DNA of 64,000 nt from contig LT009756.1 of the NCBI GenBank assembly GCA_900012615.1, forward strand, positions 2,129,398 to 2,193,397, in the 5' to 3' direction. The notes beneath the pieces were generated by a model. That model was not told where the DNA came from, did no database searches, and worked only from the letters and a program-made list of their open reading frames with translations. Shown here piece by piece: positions 1 through 8,097 of the stretch. The translations under genes were made by a program, and so were the position numbers. Source of the stretch: Agrobacterium genomosp. 13 str. CFBP 6927 (GTDB lineage: Bacteria > Pseudomonadota > Alphaproteobacteria > Rhizobiales > Rhizobiaceae). Positions within the stretch are counted from its first letter, which is position 1; every line of letters starts with the position of its first letter.

Positions 1-789
1 GCGCCGAACGCGGTGATCGCCCATGACCCGAACGGCGTCTTCGACATCGAGGCGCTGAAGGTGGAAGCAAAGGCATGGAGCGGCCTTGTCGGCCTCGACC
101 TCGCCATCGAAGCCACCTCCGGTCAGTCCTCCACCTGGACGGAAACGCCGTGGGTCTGGAACAAGGGCTACGGCACGCTCGGCGAAGCCGATGCGAAGTA
201 TCACGTCGTCTGCGTCGATTTCGGCGTCAAGCGCAACATCCTGCGCCTCTTCGCCGGTCTCGATTGCAAGGTCACGGTCGTTCCGGCCCAGACTTCGGCC
301 GAAGACATTCTGGCGCTGAAGCCGGATGGCGTGTTCCTCTCCAACGGTCCGGGAGACCCGGCCGCGACAGGCGAATATGCCGTGCCGGTCATCCAGAACC
401 TCATCAAGAGCGAACTGCCAATCTTCGGCATCTGCCTTGGTCACCAGATGCTCGGCCTCGCCGTCGGCGCAAAGACCGAAAAGATGCATCAGGGCCATCA
501 CGGCGCCAACCATCCGGTCAAGGACTTCACCACCGGCAAGGTGGAAATCGTCTCGATGAACCACGGTTTCGCTGTTGATACCAAGTCGCTGCCCGAAGGC
601 GTCGAAGAGACCCATATCTCGCTGTTCGATGGCACCAATTGCGGCCTGCGCATCGTCGGCAAGCCGGTCTTCTCCGTCCAGCACCACCCGGAAGCATCGC
701 CCGGCCCGCAGGACAGCCACTACCTCTTCCGCCGCTTCGTCAACCTGCTGCGCGAGAGACAAGGCGAGGCAGCGCTCGCCGAGCGCTGA
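1..789 (+). CDS. carA: carbamoyl-phosphate synthase small subunit, 3' part
   Basis: The gene enters the window already in frame, so only its last 262 codons are seen; the full protein is usually about 400 residues. It hydrolyses glutamine and passes ammonia to CarB, which makes carbamoyl phosphate for arginine and pyrimidine synthesis in the cytoplasm. The class I amidotransferase half is complete, with the nucleophile motif GICLGHQML and the catalytic His-Glu pair in HHPEASPGP. carB lies about 7.3 kb downstream on the same strand rather than directly adjacent, so the two subunits are not in one operon here. The identification is secure. Confidence 0.96.
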   Translation, partial: APNAVIAHDPNGVFDIEALKVEAKAWSGLVGLDLAIEATSGQSSTWTETPWVWNKGYGTLGEADAKYHVVCVDFGVKRNILRLFAGLDCKVTVVPAQTSAEDILALKPDGVFLSNGPGDPAATGEYAVPVIQNLIKSELPIFGICLGHQMLGLAVGAKTEKMHQGHHGANHPVKDFTTGKVEIVSMNHGFAVDTKSLPEGVEETHISLFDGTNCGLRIVGKPVFSVQHHPEASPGPQDSHYLFRRFVNLLRERQGEAALAER

Positions 790-809
790 TAGGCCGTTCC
801 CATACTCCA

Positions 810-840
810 CGTCATCCTCGGGCTTGACCCGAGGATTCAT
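810..840. repeat. intergenic palindromic repeat
   Basis: A 9-bp perfect stem, ATCCTCGGG/CCCGAGGAT, encloses a CTTGA loop and is flanked by CGTC and TCAT. The same layout (CGTCAT, GC stem, CTTGA, GC stem, AT-CA) recurs at 4753-4780, 4835-4862 (inverted) and 45401-45435 (inverted). It lies just after carA. Confidence 0.75.
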
Positions 841-879
841 CGAGACCGGGATGACCAGAATTACATGTAAGAACCATCA

Positions 880-900
880 CGGCCCGCTATCAGCGGGCCG
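880..900. terminator. shared convergent hairpin, carA / MATE gene
   Basis: CGGCCCGCT-ATC-AGCGGGCCG is a 9-bp stem with a 3-base loop, placed between the convergent carA and MATE genes. The loop holds part of the MATE stop codon. Only a short T stretch follows, so its strength as an intrinsic terminator is moderate. Confidence 0.6.
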
Positions 901-2287
901 TTCGCATTTCACGCTTCACCAGAATGACGAAGCGCACGGTCAGGAGAACGGCCGCCGTCGAAAGGCCGATCACGAAACCGAACCAGACGCCGCGCCCGCC
1001 AAAGCCGAGCGGAAAGGCCATGGTCCAGGCAAGCGCCAGCCCGATCGGCCAATAGGAAATCAGCGCCAGCATCGCCGGAATGCGCGCATCCTTTAATCCG
1101 CGCAGCAAGCCTGCGGTGACGGCCTGAATGCCATCGACCAGCTGGAAGATGCCGGCAATCACCACCAGGCTGCTGGCATAAGCAAGCACTTCCGCCGCTT
1201 CCGGCAGTTTCGCATCAAGGAACCATTTCGCCAGGAATTCCGGAACCGCCGCAAACAGGATGCCGCCGCAAACCGCAATGCCGCACGCAATCGCATAGAC
1301 CATGATGGAAGCACGGACGAGGTTTTTGAAATCGCCCTGACCGCGCGCTATCCCCACCCGAACGGTTGCGGCCTGCGCCAGACCAAGCGGGATCATGAAG
1401 GCGATGGACGCAAGCTGCAGGGCAATGCCGTGCGCCGCCAGCTGCACGGTGCCGATCTGTCCCATCAAAATGGAAGCGGCGGCAAACAGCGTCACTTCGG
1501 CAAGGATGGTGATGCCGATCGGCAGCCCGAGGCGCAGCACTTCGAACAGCGCATGCCAGTCCGGCCGCCAGAAGCGCACGAACAGCTCGTACTTCTTCGT
1601 TTCCTCACGCGTCTGCACGTAAGCGACAATGAAGATGAAGCTGAAGGCATTGACGATGACGGCAACGACGGCAGCACCATTCATGCCCATCGCCGGCAAT
1701 CCGAAATGGCCGAATACCAGCGCGTAGGCGAGCACGCCATTCATCAACAGCATGATGATGGTGACATAAAGAATGATGCCCGCACGGCCGATGGCACTGA
1801 CAAGTCCGCGCAGCACATAGAAAAGCAGCGCCGGCAGAAGGCCGAATTTGGCGATGGCGAGATAGTGGCCGGTCAGCGCCGCGACATCAGGGTTCTGCCC
1901 GAGATAGATCAGGATGCGCTCGGCATTGAAGAATATCGGCAAAGCGAGCACCCAATAGGCGATCGCCACCCACATGCCCATGCGCAATGAGCGGCGGGCC
2001 GCCGTCGCGTCCCCCTGCCCGTAGGCCTGCGCCACCATCGGCACCACGGCCACGGAAAATCCCGAGCCGAAAATGAAAACGACGAAGAAGAACTGCCCGG
2101 CCAGCACCATGGCCGCGAGCTTTTCGGCACCCAGCTGGCCGACGATGACCATGTCAGTGGTATGGATGCCAAGCTGCGCGAGCTGCGCACCGATAAGCGG
2201 AATTCCCAGCGCAAGCGTAGCCCTGAAATGCGAAAGCCACGACCCCGATCCGGTGGGAACGGTTTCTGCAACAACCGACGAAGACAT
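890..2287 (-). CDS. MATE family multidrug/Na+ efflux protein
   Basis: A 465-residue protein with about twelve hydrophobic segments, the normal size for NorM-like MATE exporters, which use Na+ or H+ gradients to expel cationic drugs and metabolites across the inner membrane. The N-terminal part (IPLIGAQLAQLG, then VVPMVAQAYGQGD) and the second half (GLPIGITILAEVTLFAAAS, then LAQAATVRVG) show the two-fold MatE repeat. ATG at 2287 follows a divergent, AT-rich intergenic region shared with the chemoreceptor gene. The substrate cannot be told from sequence. Confidence 0.9.
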   Translation of the reverse strand: MSSSVVAETVPTGSGSWLSHFRATLALGIPLIGAQLAQLGIHTTDMVIVGQLGAEKLAAMVLAGQFFFVVFIFGSGFSVAVVPMVAQAYGQGDATAARRSLRMGMWVAIAYWVLALPIFFNAERILIYLGQNPDVAALTGHYLAIAKFGLLPALLFYVLRGLVSAIGRAGIILYVTIIMLLMNGVLAYALVFGHFGLPAMGMNGAAVVAVIVNAFSFIFIVAYVQTREETKKYELFVRFWRPDWHALFEVLRLGLPIGITILAEVTLFAAASILMGQIGTVQLAAHGIALQLASIAFMIPLGLAQAATVRVGIARGQGDFKNLVRASIMVYAIACGIAVCGGILFAAVPEFLAKWFLDAKLPEAAEVLAYASSLVVIAGIFQLVDGIQAVTAGLLRGLKDARIPAMLALISYWPIGLALAWTMAFPLGFGGRGVWFGFVIGLSTAAVLLTVRFVILVKREMRTAR

Positions 2288-2626
2288 TGTAATTCACCTG
2301 AATTTTGGCCGTTGCCCGCGAATTGCGCAACGGCAGCAGGTCGATGAATAAAATATTCCCCTCCTGCACGCAACCTTTGCGGATCAATGATCAAAATTTA
2401 CGCAAATGACCGTCCTGGGTGCGACATCCGTTCAAGATCGACCGAAACAGCATGACATAAAACAAATTTAGCCGAATTTTACCATTTCACTTTACCCATT
2501 AGAACATCGCGAAGTTCTTTAAAATCATAAGCTGCATGATGCAGAATATTCCCGCCATTGAGGCATGTCTTTCCCATCATTTTCCAAGATGAACCGAACG
2601 GGCATCTGGTTCCAAGGACGTGTAGC
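2288..2626. other. divergent intergenic region, MATE gene / chemoreceptor
   Basis: This 339-bp region is AT-richer than its surroundings, especially 2385-2530, and must carry the promoters of both divergent genes. I see no convincing sigma-70 hexamer pair, repeat or small gene. The only clear element is AAGGA at 2614-2618, the ribosome-binding site of the downstream TTG start. Confidence 0.5.
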
Positions 2627-4717
2627 TTGCCAAAAAAAACCAATCTCATGACGCGCATTCTGTTTGCGGCGTCGTCGCTTGTCGTCGCCGCCTTTGCAGG
2701 CTTTTCTTTCTACATCGATAGCCTCCAGCATCGGGTGACGACGGAAGCCGTGGCGGAAAACATTGATTCTTCCGGCAAACAGGCCGCCCAGAGCATCGCC
2801 AACTGGCTGAACGGCCGCATCATGCTGACCGACACGGTGGCGAAAACGCTTGCCAAGCTTTCCGATGACGACGCCAAGGTGCAGTTCCTGCAGAACGATG
2901 TTCTGACGGCACAATTCATGTCCACCTATTTCGGCAATGCCGAAACCGGCAGCTTCACGACCTTCCCGAAACTGCCGCTGCCGGAAGGTTACGACCCGCG
3001 CAAGCGCCCCTGGTATCTCGATGCCGTCAAGGCCGGCAAGCCTGTGCTGACCGAACCCTATAGCGATGCCTCGACCGGCGGCCTCATCATCACCGCCGCC
3101 ATTCCCGTTTCCATCGACGGCAAGCTGGCCGGCGTTACCGGCAGCGACTTCTCGCTGGAATCGCTGGTCAACATGATCAAATCGGTCGATGCCGGCACGG
3201 ATGGATATGCATTCCTCGTCAGTAAGGACGGCAAAATCCTTATTCATCCCGATCCGAAATTTGTCGACAAGCCGATTACCGATCTCTTCAAGGTCGACAC
3301 ACCGGCGATTTCCTCGGCGATTTCGCAGACGGAGATCGACGGCAAGGGCAAGATCACCAGCTTCATCCCGGTCGCCGGCCTGCCTTCGGTGGACTGGTAT
3401 CTCGGTTTCGTGGTCGATTCCGATGTCGCCTACAGCGCAATCGGCCAGTTCCGTCTGGCGGCAACCATAGCCACCATTCTCGCTGCCGCCATCATGATCG
3501 GCCTGCTAGCCACCGTGCTCAGCCGTTTCATCGTTCGCCCGGTCACGCAGATGACCGCCGCAATGGAAGGCCTTGCGGCCGGCAATCTCAACGTCACCAT
3601 TCCGGGCCAGGAACGCACCGACCAGATCGGCTCAATGGCCGCGGCAGTCGCCGTATTCAGATCGAACGCCACGGAGCGTCTGCGCCTCGAAGGTGACGCC
3701 GAACAGAACCGCACGCTTTCCGAACAGGAACGCAACGACCGCGAAAGGCTGGCGGCGAAAGACGCGGCAGACATCCAGTTCGCGGTCGATTCGCTCGCCA
3801 AGGGGCTGGCGCATCTTTCGAACGGCGATCTCAACTACCGCATCGACACGCCTTTCGTGACCCGCATCGACCGGCTGCGCGATGATTTCAACAATTCCGT
3901 CGCCAAGCTCAATGTTGCCTTGAGCACCGTTGGCCAGAATGCGCGGGCAATCGATGCCGGTGCAGGAGAAATCCGCCAGTCCGCCGACGATCTGGCGCGG
4001 CGCACCGAACAGCAGGCAGCCTCCGTGGAGGAGACGGCAGCGGCCCTTGAGGAAATCACCACAACGGTCAAGGATTCCGCCCGCCGTGCCGAAGAAGTCG
4101 GTCGTCTGGTTGATCGTGCGCGCAACAATGCCGAACAATCCGGCATCATCGTCGAAGACGCCGTTCGCGCCATGGAAGGCATCGAAAAATCATCCTCCGA
4201 GATCAGCAACATCATCGGCGTGATCGACGAGATCGCCTTCCAGACCAACCTTCTGGCGCTGAATGCCGGTGTGGAAGCGGCACGCGCCGGCGAGGCCGGT
4301 AAGGGTTTTGCCGTCGTCGCCCAGGAAGTGCGCGAGCTTGCCCAGCGCTCCGCCAATGCGGCCAAGGAGATCAAGACGCTGATCAACGCCTCGACGTCGC
4401 AGGTGCAGTCCGGTGTCGATCTCGTCGGCAATGCCGGCAAGGCGCTGGAAACCATCGTCCGCGAAGTGCAGGAGATCAACCGCCACATCGACGCCATCGT
4501 GACCTCATCGCGCGAACAGTCCACCGGCCTTCAGGAAATCAACACCGCCATCAACACCATCGATCAGGGCACGCAGCAGAATGCCGCCATGGTCGAGGAA
4601 CAGACGGCGGCAAGCCATGGCCTCGCCTCGGAAGCGGCGGCGCTGAACGATCTGCTCGCCCAATTCCAGCTCGCCACGGCAACGCGGCGGCAGGCTGAAT
4701 ATGGGCGCGCTGCGTGA
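2627..4717 (+). CDS. methyl-accepting chemotaxis protein with dCache sensor
   Basis: This inner-membrane chemoreceptor passes periplasmic ligand binding to CheA/CheW. In order it has TM1 (about residues 9-27), a periplasmic dCache_1 domain with the signature [12 protein letters not shown] and a downstream [11 protein letters not shown] strand, TM2 near residues 290-315, a HAMP domain, and a cytoplasmic signalling domain with the conserved hairpin tip [21 protein letters not shown] chose TTG at 2627 because AAGGA lies 8 nt upstream; ATG at 2648 has no ribosome-binding site and an upstream in-frame start at 2558 would add an unusual hydrophilic N-terminus. Length is 696 aa. dCache domains of this type often bind amino acids or organic acids, but the ligand is unknown. 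It lacks the C-terminal CheR-binding pentapeptide. Confidence 0.93.
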   Translation: MPKKTNLMTRILFAASSLVVAAFAGFSFYIDSLQHRVTTEAVAENIDSSGKQAAQSIANWLNGRIMLTDTVAKTLAKLSDDDAKVQFLQNDVLTAQFMSTYFGNAETGSFTTFPKLPLPEGYDPRKRPWYLDAVKAGKPVLTEPYSDASTGGLIITAAIPVSIDGKLAGVTGSDFSLESLVNMIKSVDAGTDGYAFLVSKDGKILIHPDPKFVDKPITDLFKVDTPAISSAISQTEIDGKGKITSFIPVAGLPSVDWYLGFVVDSDVAYSAIGQFRLAATIATILAAAIMIGLLATVLSRFIVRPVTQMTAAMEGLAAGNLNVTIPGQERTDQIGSMAAAVAVFRSNATERLRLEGDAEQNRTLSEQERNDRERLAAKDAADIQFAVDSLAKGLAHLSNGDLNYRIDTPFVTRIDRLRDDFNNSVAKLNVALSTVGQNARAIDAGAGEIRQSADDLARRTEQQAASVEETAAALEEITTTVKDSARRAEEVGRLVDRARNNAEQSGIIVEDAVRAMEGIEKSSSEISNIIGVIDEIAFQTNLLALNAGVEAARAGEAGKGFAVVAQEVRELAQRSANAAKEIKTLINASTSQVQSGVDLVGNAGKALETIVREVQEINRHIDAIVTSSREQSTGLQEINTAINTIDQGTQQNAAMVEEQTAASHGLASEAAALNDLLAQFQLATATRRQAEYGRAA

Positions 4718-4752
4718 GGTGAGAATAGCTCACAGGCGAGACCTACAGACTC

Positions 4753-4862
4753 CGTCACCCCGGACTTGATCCGGGGTCCACGATCAAGTCCTTGATCGCA
4801 AAAGACTCTCCTCACTGCGCAGACGCGCCGTGGCTGGATGCCGGATCAAGTCCGGCATGACG
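4753..4862. repeat. mosaic of three palindromic units
   Basis: Three hairpins are packed together: ACCCCGGA-CTTG-ATCCGGGGT-like at 4753-4780, CGATCAAG-TC-CTTGATCG at 4781-4798, and an inverted copy of the first type, GCCGGA-TCAAG-TCCGGC, at 4835-4862. The outer units begin and end with CGTCA/TGACG in opposite orientation, so the whole block is a large imperfect inverted repeat, like rhizobial intergenic mosaic elements. It lies in the 3' region of the chemoreceptor gene. Confidence 0.7.
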
Positions 4863-4894
4863 AAAGAGAGGTTTCCGCACTTTTCCGCAATATG

Positions 4895-4921
4895 ATGGCC
4901 GGAGCGATCCGGCCATTTTTC
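4895..4921 (+). terminator. intrinsic terminator after chemoreceptor gene
   Basis: ATGGCCGGA-GCGA-TCCGGCCAT forms a perfect 9-bp stem with a 4-base loop followed by a T run at 4916-4920. It ends transcription from the chemoreceptor gene about 180 bp after its stop, beyond the repeat mosaic. Confidence 0.8.
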
Positions 4922-5002
4922 TTGCCCATCCCGCCAATAGCCTGTTCCCGCCACCCGCACGATCCGATAGAGCTTGATCGATCATGATTTGCGGAGGGAT
5001 CC

Positions 5003-5482
5003 ATGCTGGAACTGATTTGGCGCGGCATTGCCATGGGCATTGGCGGCACCGTGTTTATGGATATATGGGCGATCGTGCTGCACCGGTTTTTCGGTCAGTC
5101 CGCCCCGAACTGGGCGCCGGTCGGCCGCTGGTTCTGGCATGTGCCGAAGGGCACGATATTTCACGACAGCATCGCCACGGCCGCATCCTACGAACACGAA
5201 CTGGCACTTGGCTGGATTTCACATTATGCCGTCGGCATTCTCTACGGCGTGGTTCTCGCCCTGATCGTGCCGGCCTCGTGGTTTTCCGAGCCGTCCTTCG
5301 TCCAGCCATGGATCGTCGGCATCGTCACGGTCGGCGCAGGCTGGTTCCTGCTGCAGCCGGGCCTTGGCATTGGCTGGGCAGCATCGAAGACGCCCAATCC
5401 CACCAAGGTTCGTGTCCTCAACCTCGTTGCCCACACGGTCTTTGCGCTCGGCATGTATGCCGTGGCGCTTTTGCTGCGCTGA
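5003..5482 (+). CDS. DUF2938 family membrane protein
   Basis: A 159-residue protein with four predicted membrane segments (about 5-25, 66-88, 97-116 and 137-158). The N-terminal IAMGIGGTVFMDIWAIVL and the segment ISHYAVGILYGVVLALIVP match the DUF2938 family as I know it; no function is established. GCGGAGGGA sits 8 nt before ATG 5003. It is flanked by terminators on both sides, so it appears to be monocistronic. Confidence 0.75.
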   Translation: MLELIWRGIAMGIGGTVFMDIWAIVLHRFFGQSAPNWAPVGRWFWHVPKGTIFHDSIATAASYEHELALGWISHYAVGILYGVVLALIVPASWFSEPSFVQPWIVGIVTVGAGWFLLQPGLGIGWAASKTPNPTKVRVLNLVAHTVFALGMYAVALLLR

Positions 5483-5484
5483 AT

Positions 5485-5512
5485 AAAAAAGGGGGCTGAA
5501 AAGCCCCCTTTT
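5485..5512. terminator. bidirectional intrinsic terminator
   Basis: AAAAAA-GGGGGCT-GAAA-AGCCCCC-TTTT: a 7-bp GC stem with A and T runs on opposite sides, placed between the convergent DUF2938 and metallopeptidase genes, so it can end both transcripts. Confidence 0.9.
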
Positions 5513-5520
5513 CCGTCTGC

Positions 5521-6450
5521 TCAGATATTCGCCGAGAAGGTGTCGCAATCTTCGACACGGCCACTCTGGAAACCGCGCTTGAACCATTCCATGCGCTGCG
5601 CCGACGTGCCGTGGTTGAAACTATCCGGCACCACATAGCCTTGAGTCTGCTTTTGCAGGGTGTCGTCGCCGATCTGGTGGGCGGCATTGAGCGCTTCCTC
5701 GAGGTCGCCGGTTTCGAGAATGCCCTTCTGTTCGGTGAACTTGCCCCAGATGCCGGCATAACAATCCGCCTGAAGCTCCACACGCACCGACATCTTGTTG
5801 GCATCCACCTGGCTCATCGACTGGCGGCGGCGGTTGAACTCCGGCAGGACGCCAGTCAGGTTCTGGATGTGGTGGCCAACCTCATGCGCAATCACATAGG
5901 CCTGCGCGAAATCGCCGGCTGCGCCAAAACGCTGGTCCAATTCCTTGAAGAAGCTGGTGTCGAGATAGACCTTGCGGTCACCCGGGCAATAGAACGGGCC
6001 GCTGGCGGCCGAAGCATAACCGCAGGCCGACGATACCTGGCCCGAAAACAGCACCAGCGTCGGTTTCTGATAGGTTTCGCCAGCGGACTGGAAAATGCCG
6101 CTCCAGGTATCTTCGGTCTCGGCCAGAACAGTGCGCACGAAAGCCGTCGTTTCATCGGACGACTGACCCTGCGGACGGGTGCCGGACTGCTGGGTGCCAG
6201 ATTGCTGCGAGGTGCCGCCATCCAATGAAATATCGCCGCCGGAAAGCAGCGTCAGCGGGTTGATGCCGAGCACCCAGCTGATCAGGAGAATGACCAGAAT
6301 ACCGCCGATGCCAATACCGCCACCGCGACGCCCGATCGGCACGCGCATTCCACCACGGGAAAAAGGATCGTTACCCGAAGGCCCCGATCCCGCTGACATG
6401 CCGCGCCGGTCCTCGATATTGTCCGACTGGCGACGCCCTCTCCACTCCAT
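5521..6450 (-). CDS. neutral zinc metallopeptidase, YpfJ family
   Basis: A 309-residue protein of the YpfJ/KPN_02809 family (Zn_peptidase). It has a short cytoplasmic head MEWRGRRQSDNIEDRR, one membrane segment (GGIGIGGILVILLISWVLG, about residues 45-63), a Q/S/G-rich linker and a periplasmic domain with the zinc motif HEVGHHIQ. The start at 6450 fits the family beginning (M-W-GRR-SDN-EDRR) and has GGGAGAAG upstream; an in-frame ATG ten codons earlier is less likely. The substrates are unknown. Monocistronic. Confidence 0.9.
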   Translation of the reverse strand: MEWRGRRQSDNIEDRRGMSAGSGPSGNDPFSRGGMRVPIGRRGGGIGIGGILVILLISWVLGINPLTLLSGGDISLDGGTSQQSGTQQSGTRPQGQSSDETTAFVRTVLAETEDTWSGIFQSAGETYQKPTLVLFSGQVSSACGYASAASGPFYCPGDRKVYLDTSFFKELDQRFGAAGDFAQAYVIAHEVGHHIQNLTGVLPEFNRRRQSMSQVDANKMSVRVELQADCYAGIWGKFTEQKGILETGDLEEALNAAHQIGDDTLQKQTQGYVVPDSFNHGTSAQRMEWFKRGFQSGRVEDCDTFSANI

Positions 6451-6547
6451 GCTCTTCTCCCGGCGATATCGCCTCAACAAGCTGCCTTATAACGGCACTA
6501 TAATACATCTTGTTCCGGAAGAAAGCAGAGGCGGCAAATGGAGTCTT

Positions 6548-7036
6548 TCATACGGTTCTGCGTCTTTGCCTCAACACAGTCAGAAACAGGAAGGCGAAGA
6601 CGAGTGCGACGGCGGAAAGAGTTGCAAGACCGGCTTTCCCGTCGCCGAACGCAACCTCATGCATGATGCGTCCGGGAACGAAGGTGAAGCCGCCGGCAAT
6701 CACGATACCACCGAGATAAACGCTCTGCATGATGCGCATATGGCGTGCGATATCGCCACGGCGCGCGAAATAGACCGATTGCAGGCAGCCATATATGGTG
6801 AAAATGGAAAGCAGGTGGATCGGGCTAAAACCGTAAAAAATCCGCAATTCATGAATGAAGAAGGTCGAAACGGACGTTACGATCATCAGCGCCACCCAGA
6901 CCTTGCCCAGCAGCCGGTGAACGGCGGTGCCCTTGGGGCGAAGAAAAACAAAGGCCCCGAGAAACGCTGCGGGCACAACGGTCAGGACATGGAATTGCAC
7001 GGCAAGCGGTGCATCTAACAAAGGCTGGAGTGACAT
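6548..7036 (-). CDS. DUF2306 family membrane protein
   Basis: A 162-residue membrane protein with about four hydrophobic segments and the HRLLGKVW and GDIARHMRIMQS motifs, where histidines sit next to membrane helices. That pattern is typical of DUF2306 (YozB-like) proteins, some of which resemble small cytochrome-like membrane proteins. No function is established. It starts 49 bp from the divergently transcribed LytTR gene, so the two may share control. Confidence 0.75.
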   Translation of the reverse strand: MSLQPLLDAPLAVQFHVLTVVPAAFLGAFVFLRPKGTAVHRLLGKVWVALMIVTSVSTFFIHELRIFYGFSPIHLLSIFTIYGCLQSVYFARRGDIARHMRIMQSVYLGGIVIAGGFTFVPGRIMHEVAFGDGKAGLATLSAVALVFAFLFLTVLRQRRRTV

Positions 7037-7085
7037 GGGTTTACTGTTCTGGCCTGGTTGAAATCACCGGCAATTTCGGCAAAAC

Positions 7086-7940
7086 ATGCGCGAAAGAAAA
7101 ATCGATTGGCGTCAATCGCAGGAAAACTTCGTGGATCACCCGTATCTGCAATCCACGCTTCGTGAAATGCACGCCGTCCTGCAATCCCGCAGGCTGTGGC
7201 TGACATTTCTTGCCATATTGGCGATCTTCATTCTGACCGGACCTTTCGGGACCAGCGAAACCATGAGCTTCGCCGACCGGCTGCTTTACTGGACGATCGT
7301 TCAAACCGGCGCCTGGGCAATCGCCATAGCCTTTTCGATCATCGCCAATGCCGTCCTCGCGGCGAGTATCGAGAGTATGCTGACGCGAATGATGATCGGC
7401 TCGCTGCTCTCATCCCTGCCGATCGGATTGTTGCTCGCCCTTACGAACCATGCCTTTTACGACAGGAACATCGGCTTCCTCCCCATAATGAGAGGCAGCC
7501 TCACCGCCTTGCCGCTCTGCGCGATCTTTTGCCTGCTGAGCTACCTCACTGCGCGTCAGGCTGTCGAAGCGGCAAAGGACATGGAGGAGGATGAAGACCG
7601 CGGCATAAAAAACACCGCACCGCTGCTGGAGCGGCTGTCGCCGCAAAAGGGTGGTGAATTGTTACGCCTTTCCGTGCAGGATCATTATACCGAAATCGTC
7701 ACCACGCGCGGACGCCAGCTCGTTCTGTTACGCTTTGCCGATGCACTGCGGGAAATCGGCGATACGCAGGGCTTGCAGGTGCACCGTTCCCATTGGGTGG
7801 CGGATGCGGGTGTGGTCTCGCTGCTGAGAAAGACGGGACGTCTTTATGTGGTGATGCATGACGGTACGGAAATTCCCGTCAGCCGCTCTTACAGTGCAGC
7901 GGTACAGGCCCGTTTTGCCGCCCTTGTCCCTGCCCGTTAA
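7086..7940 (+). CDS. membrane-anchored LytTR transcription regulator
   Basis: The N-terminal half carries about four membrane helices (starting LTFLAILAIFILTGPFG near residue 39, then TIVQTGAWAIAIAFSIIANAV and two more). The C-terminal domain, about residues 190-284, is a LytTR DNA-binding fold: LLRLSVQDHYTEIVTTRG, the core VHRSHWVA and a terminal ISRSYSAAV-like strand (here IPVSRSYSAAV). There is no receiver domain, so the membrane part probably senses a signal directly. The ribosome-binding site before ATG 7086 is weak. Targets are unknown; the adjacent divergent DUF2306 gene is the obvious candidate. Length 284 aa. Confidence 0.85.
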   Translation: MRERKIDWRQSQENFVDHPYLQSTLREMHAVLQSRRLWLTFLAILAIFILTGPFGTSETMSFADRLLYWTIVQTGAWAIAIAFSIIANAVLAASIESMLTRMMIGSLLSSLPIGLLLALTNHAFYDRNIGFLPIMRGSLTALPLCAIFCLLSYLTARQAVEAAKDMEEDEDRGIKNTAPLLERLSPQKGGELLRLSVQDHYTEIVTTRGRQLVLLRFADALREIGDTQGLQVHRSHWVADAGVVSLLRKTGRLYVVMHDGTEIPVSRSYSAAVQARFAALVPAR

Positions 7941-8097
7941 GAGTTTCTGTCGATTCCGGAATTTATGGGGTTCCGTTCTCAAAAACATTTGCCTATAAGC
8001 CGCTTCTAGCCTGAAAACATTTGAATTGCGCTCCCCGGCCGGTGATCTTCCACCCTGGCCGGTGTTTTGCGCAACCAAAAAGCGGAACGAGAGAGCC

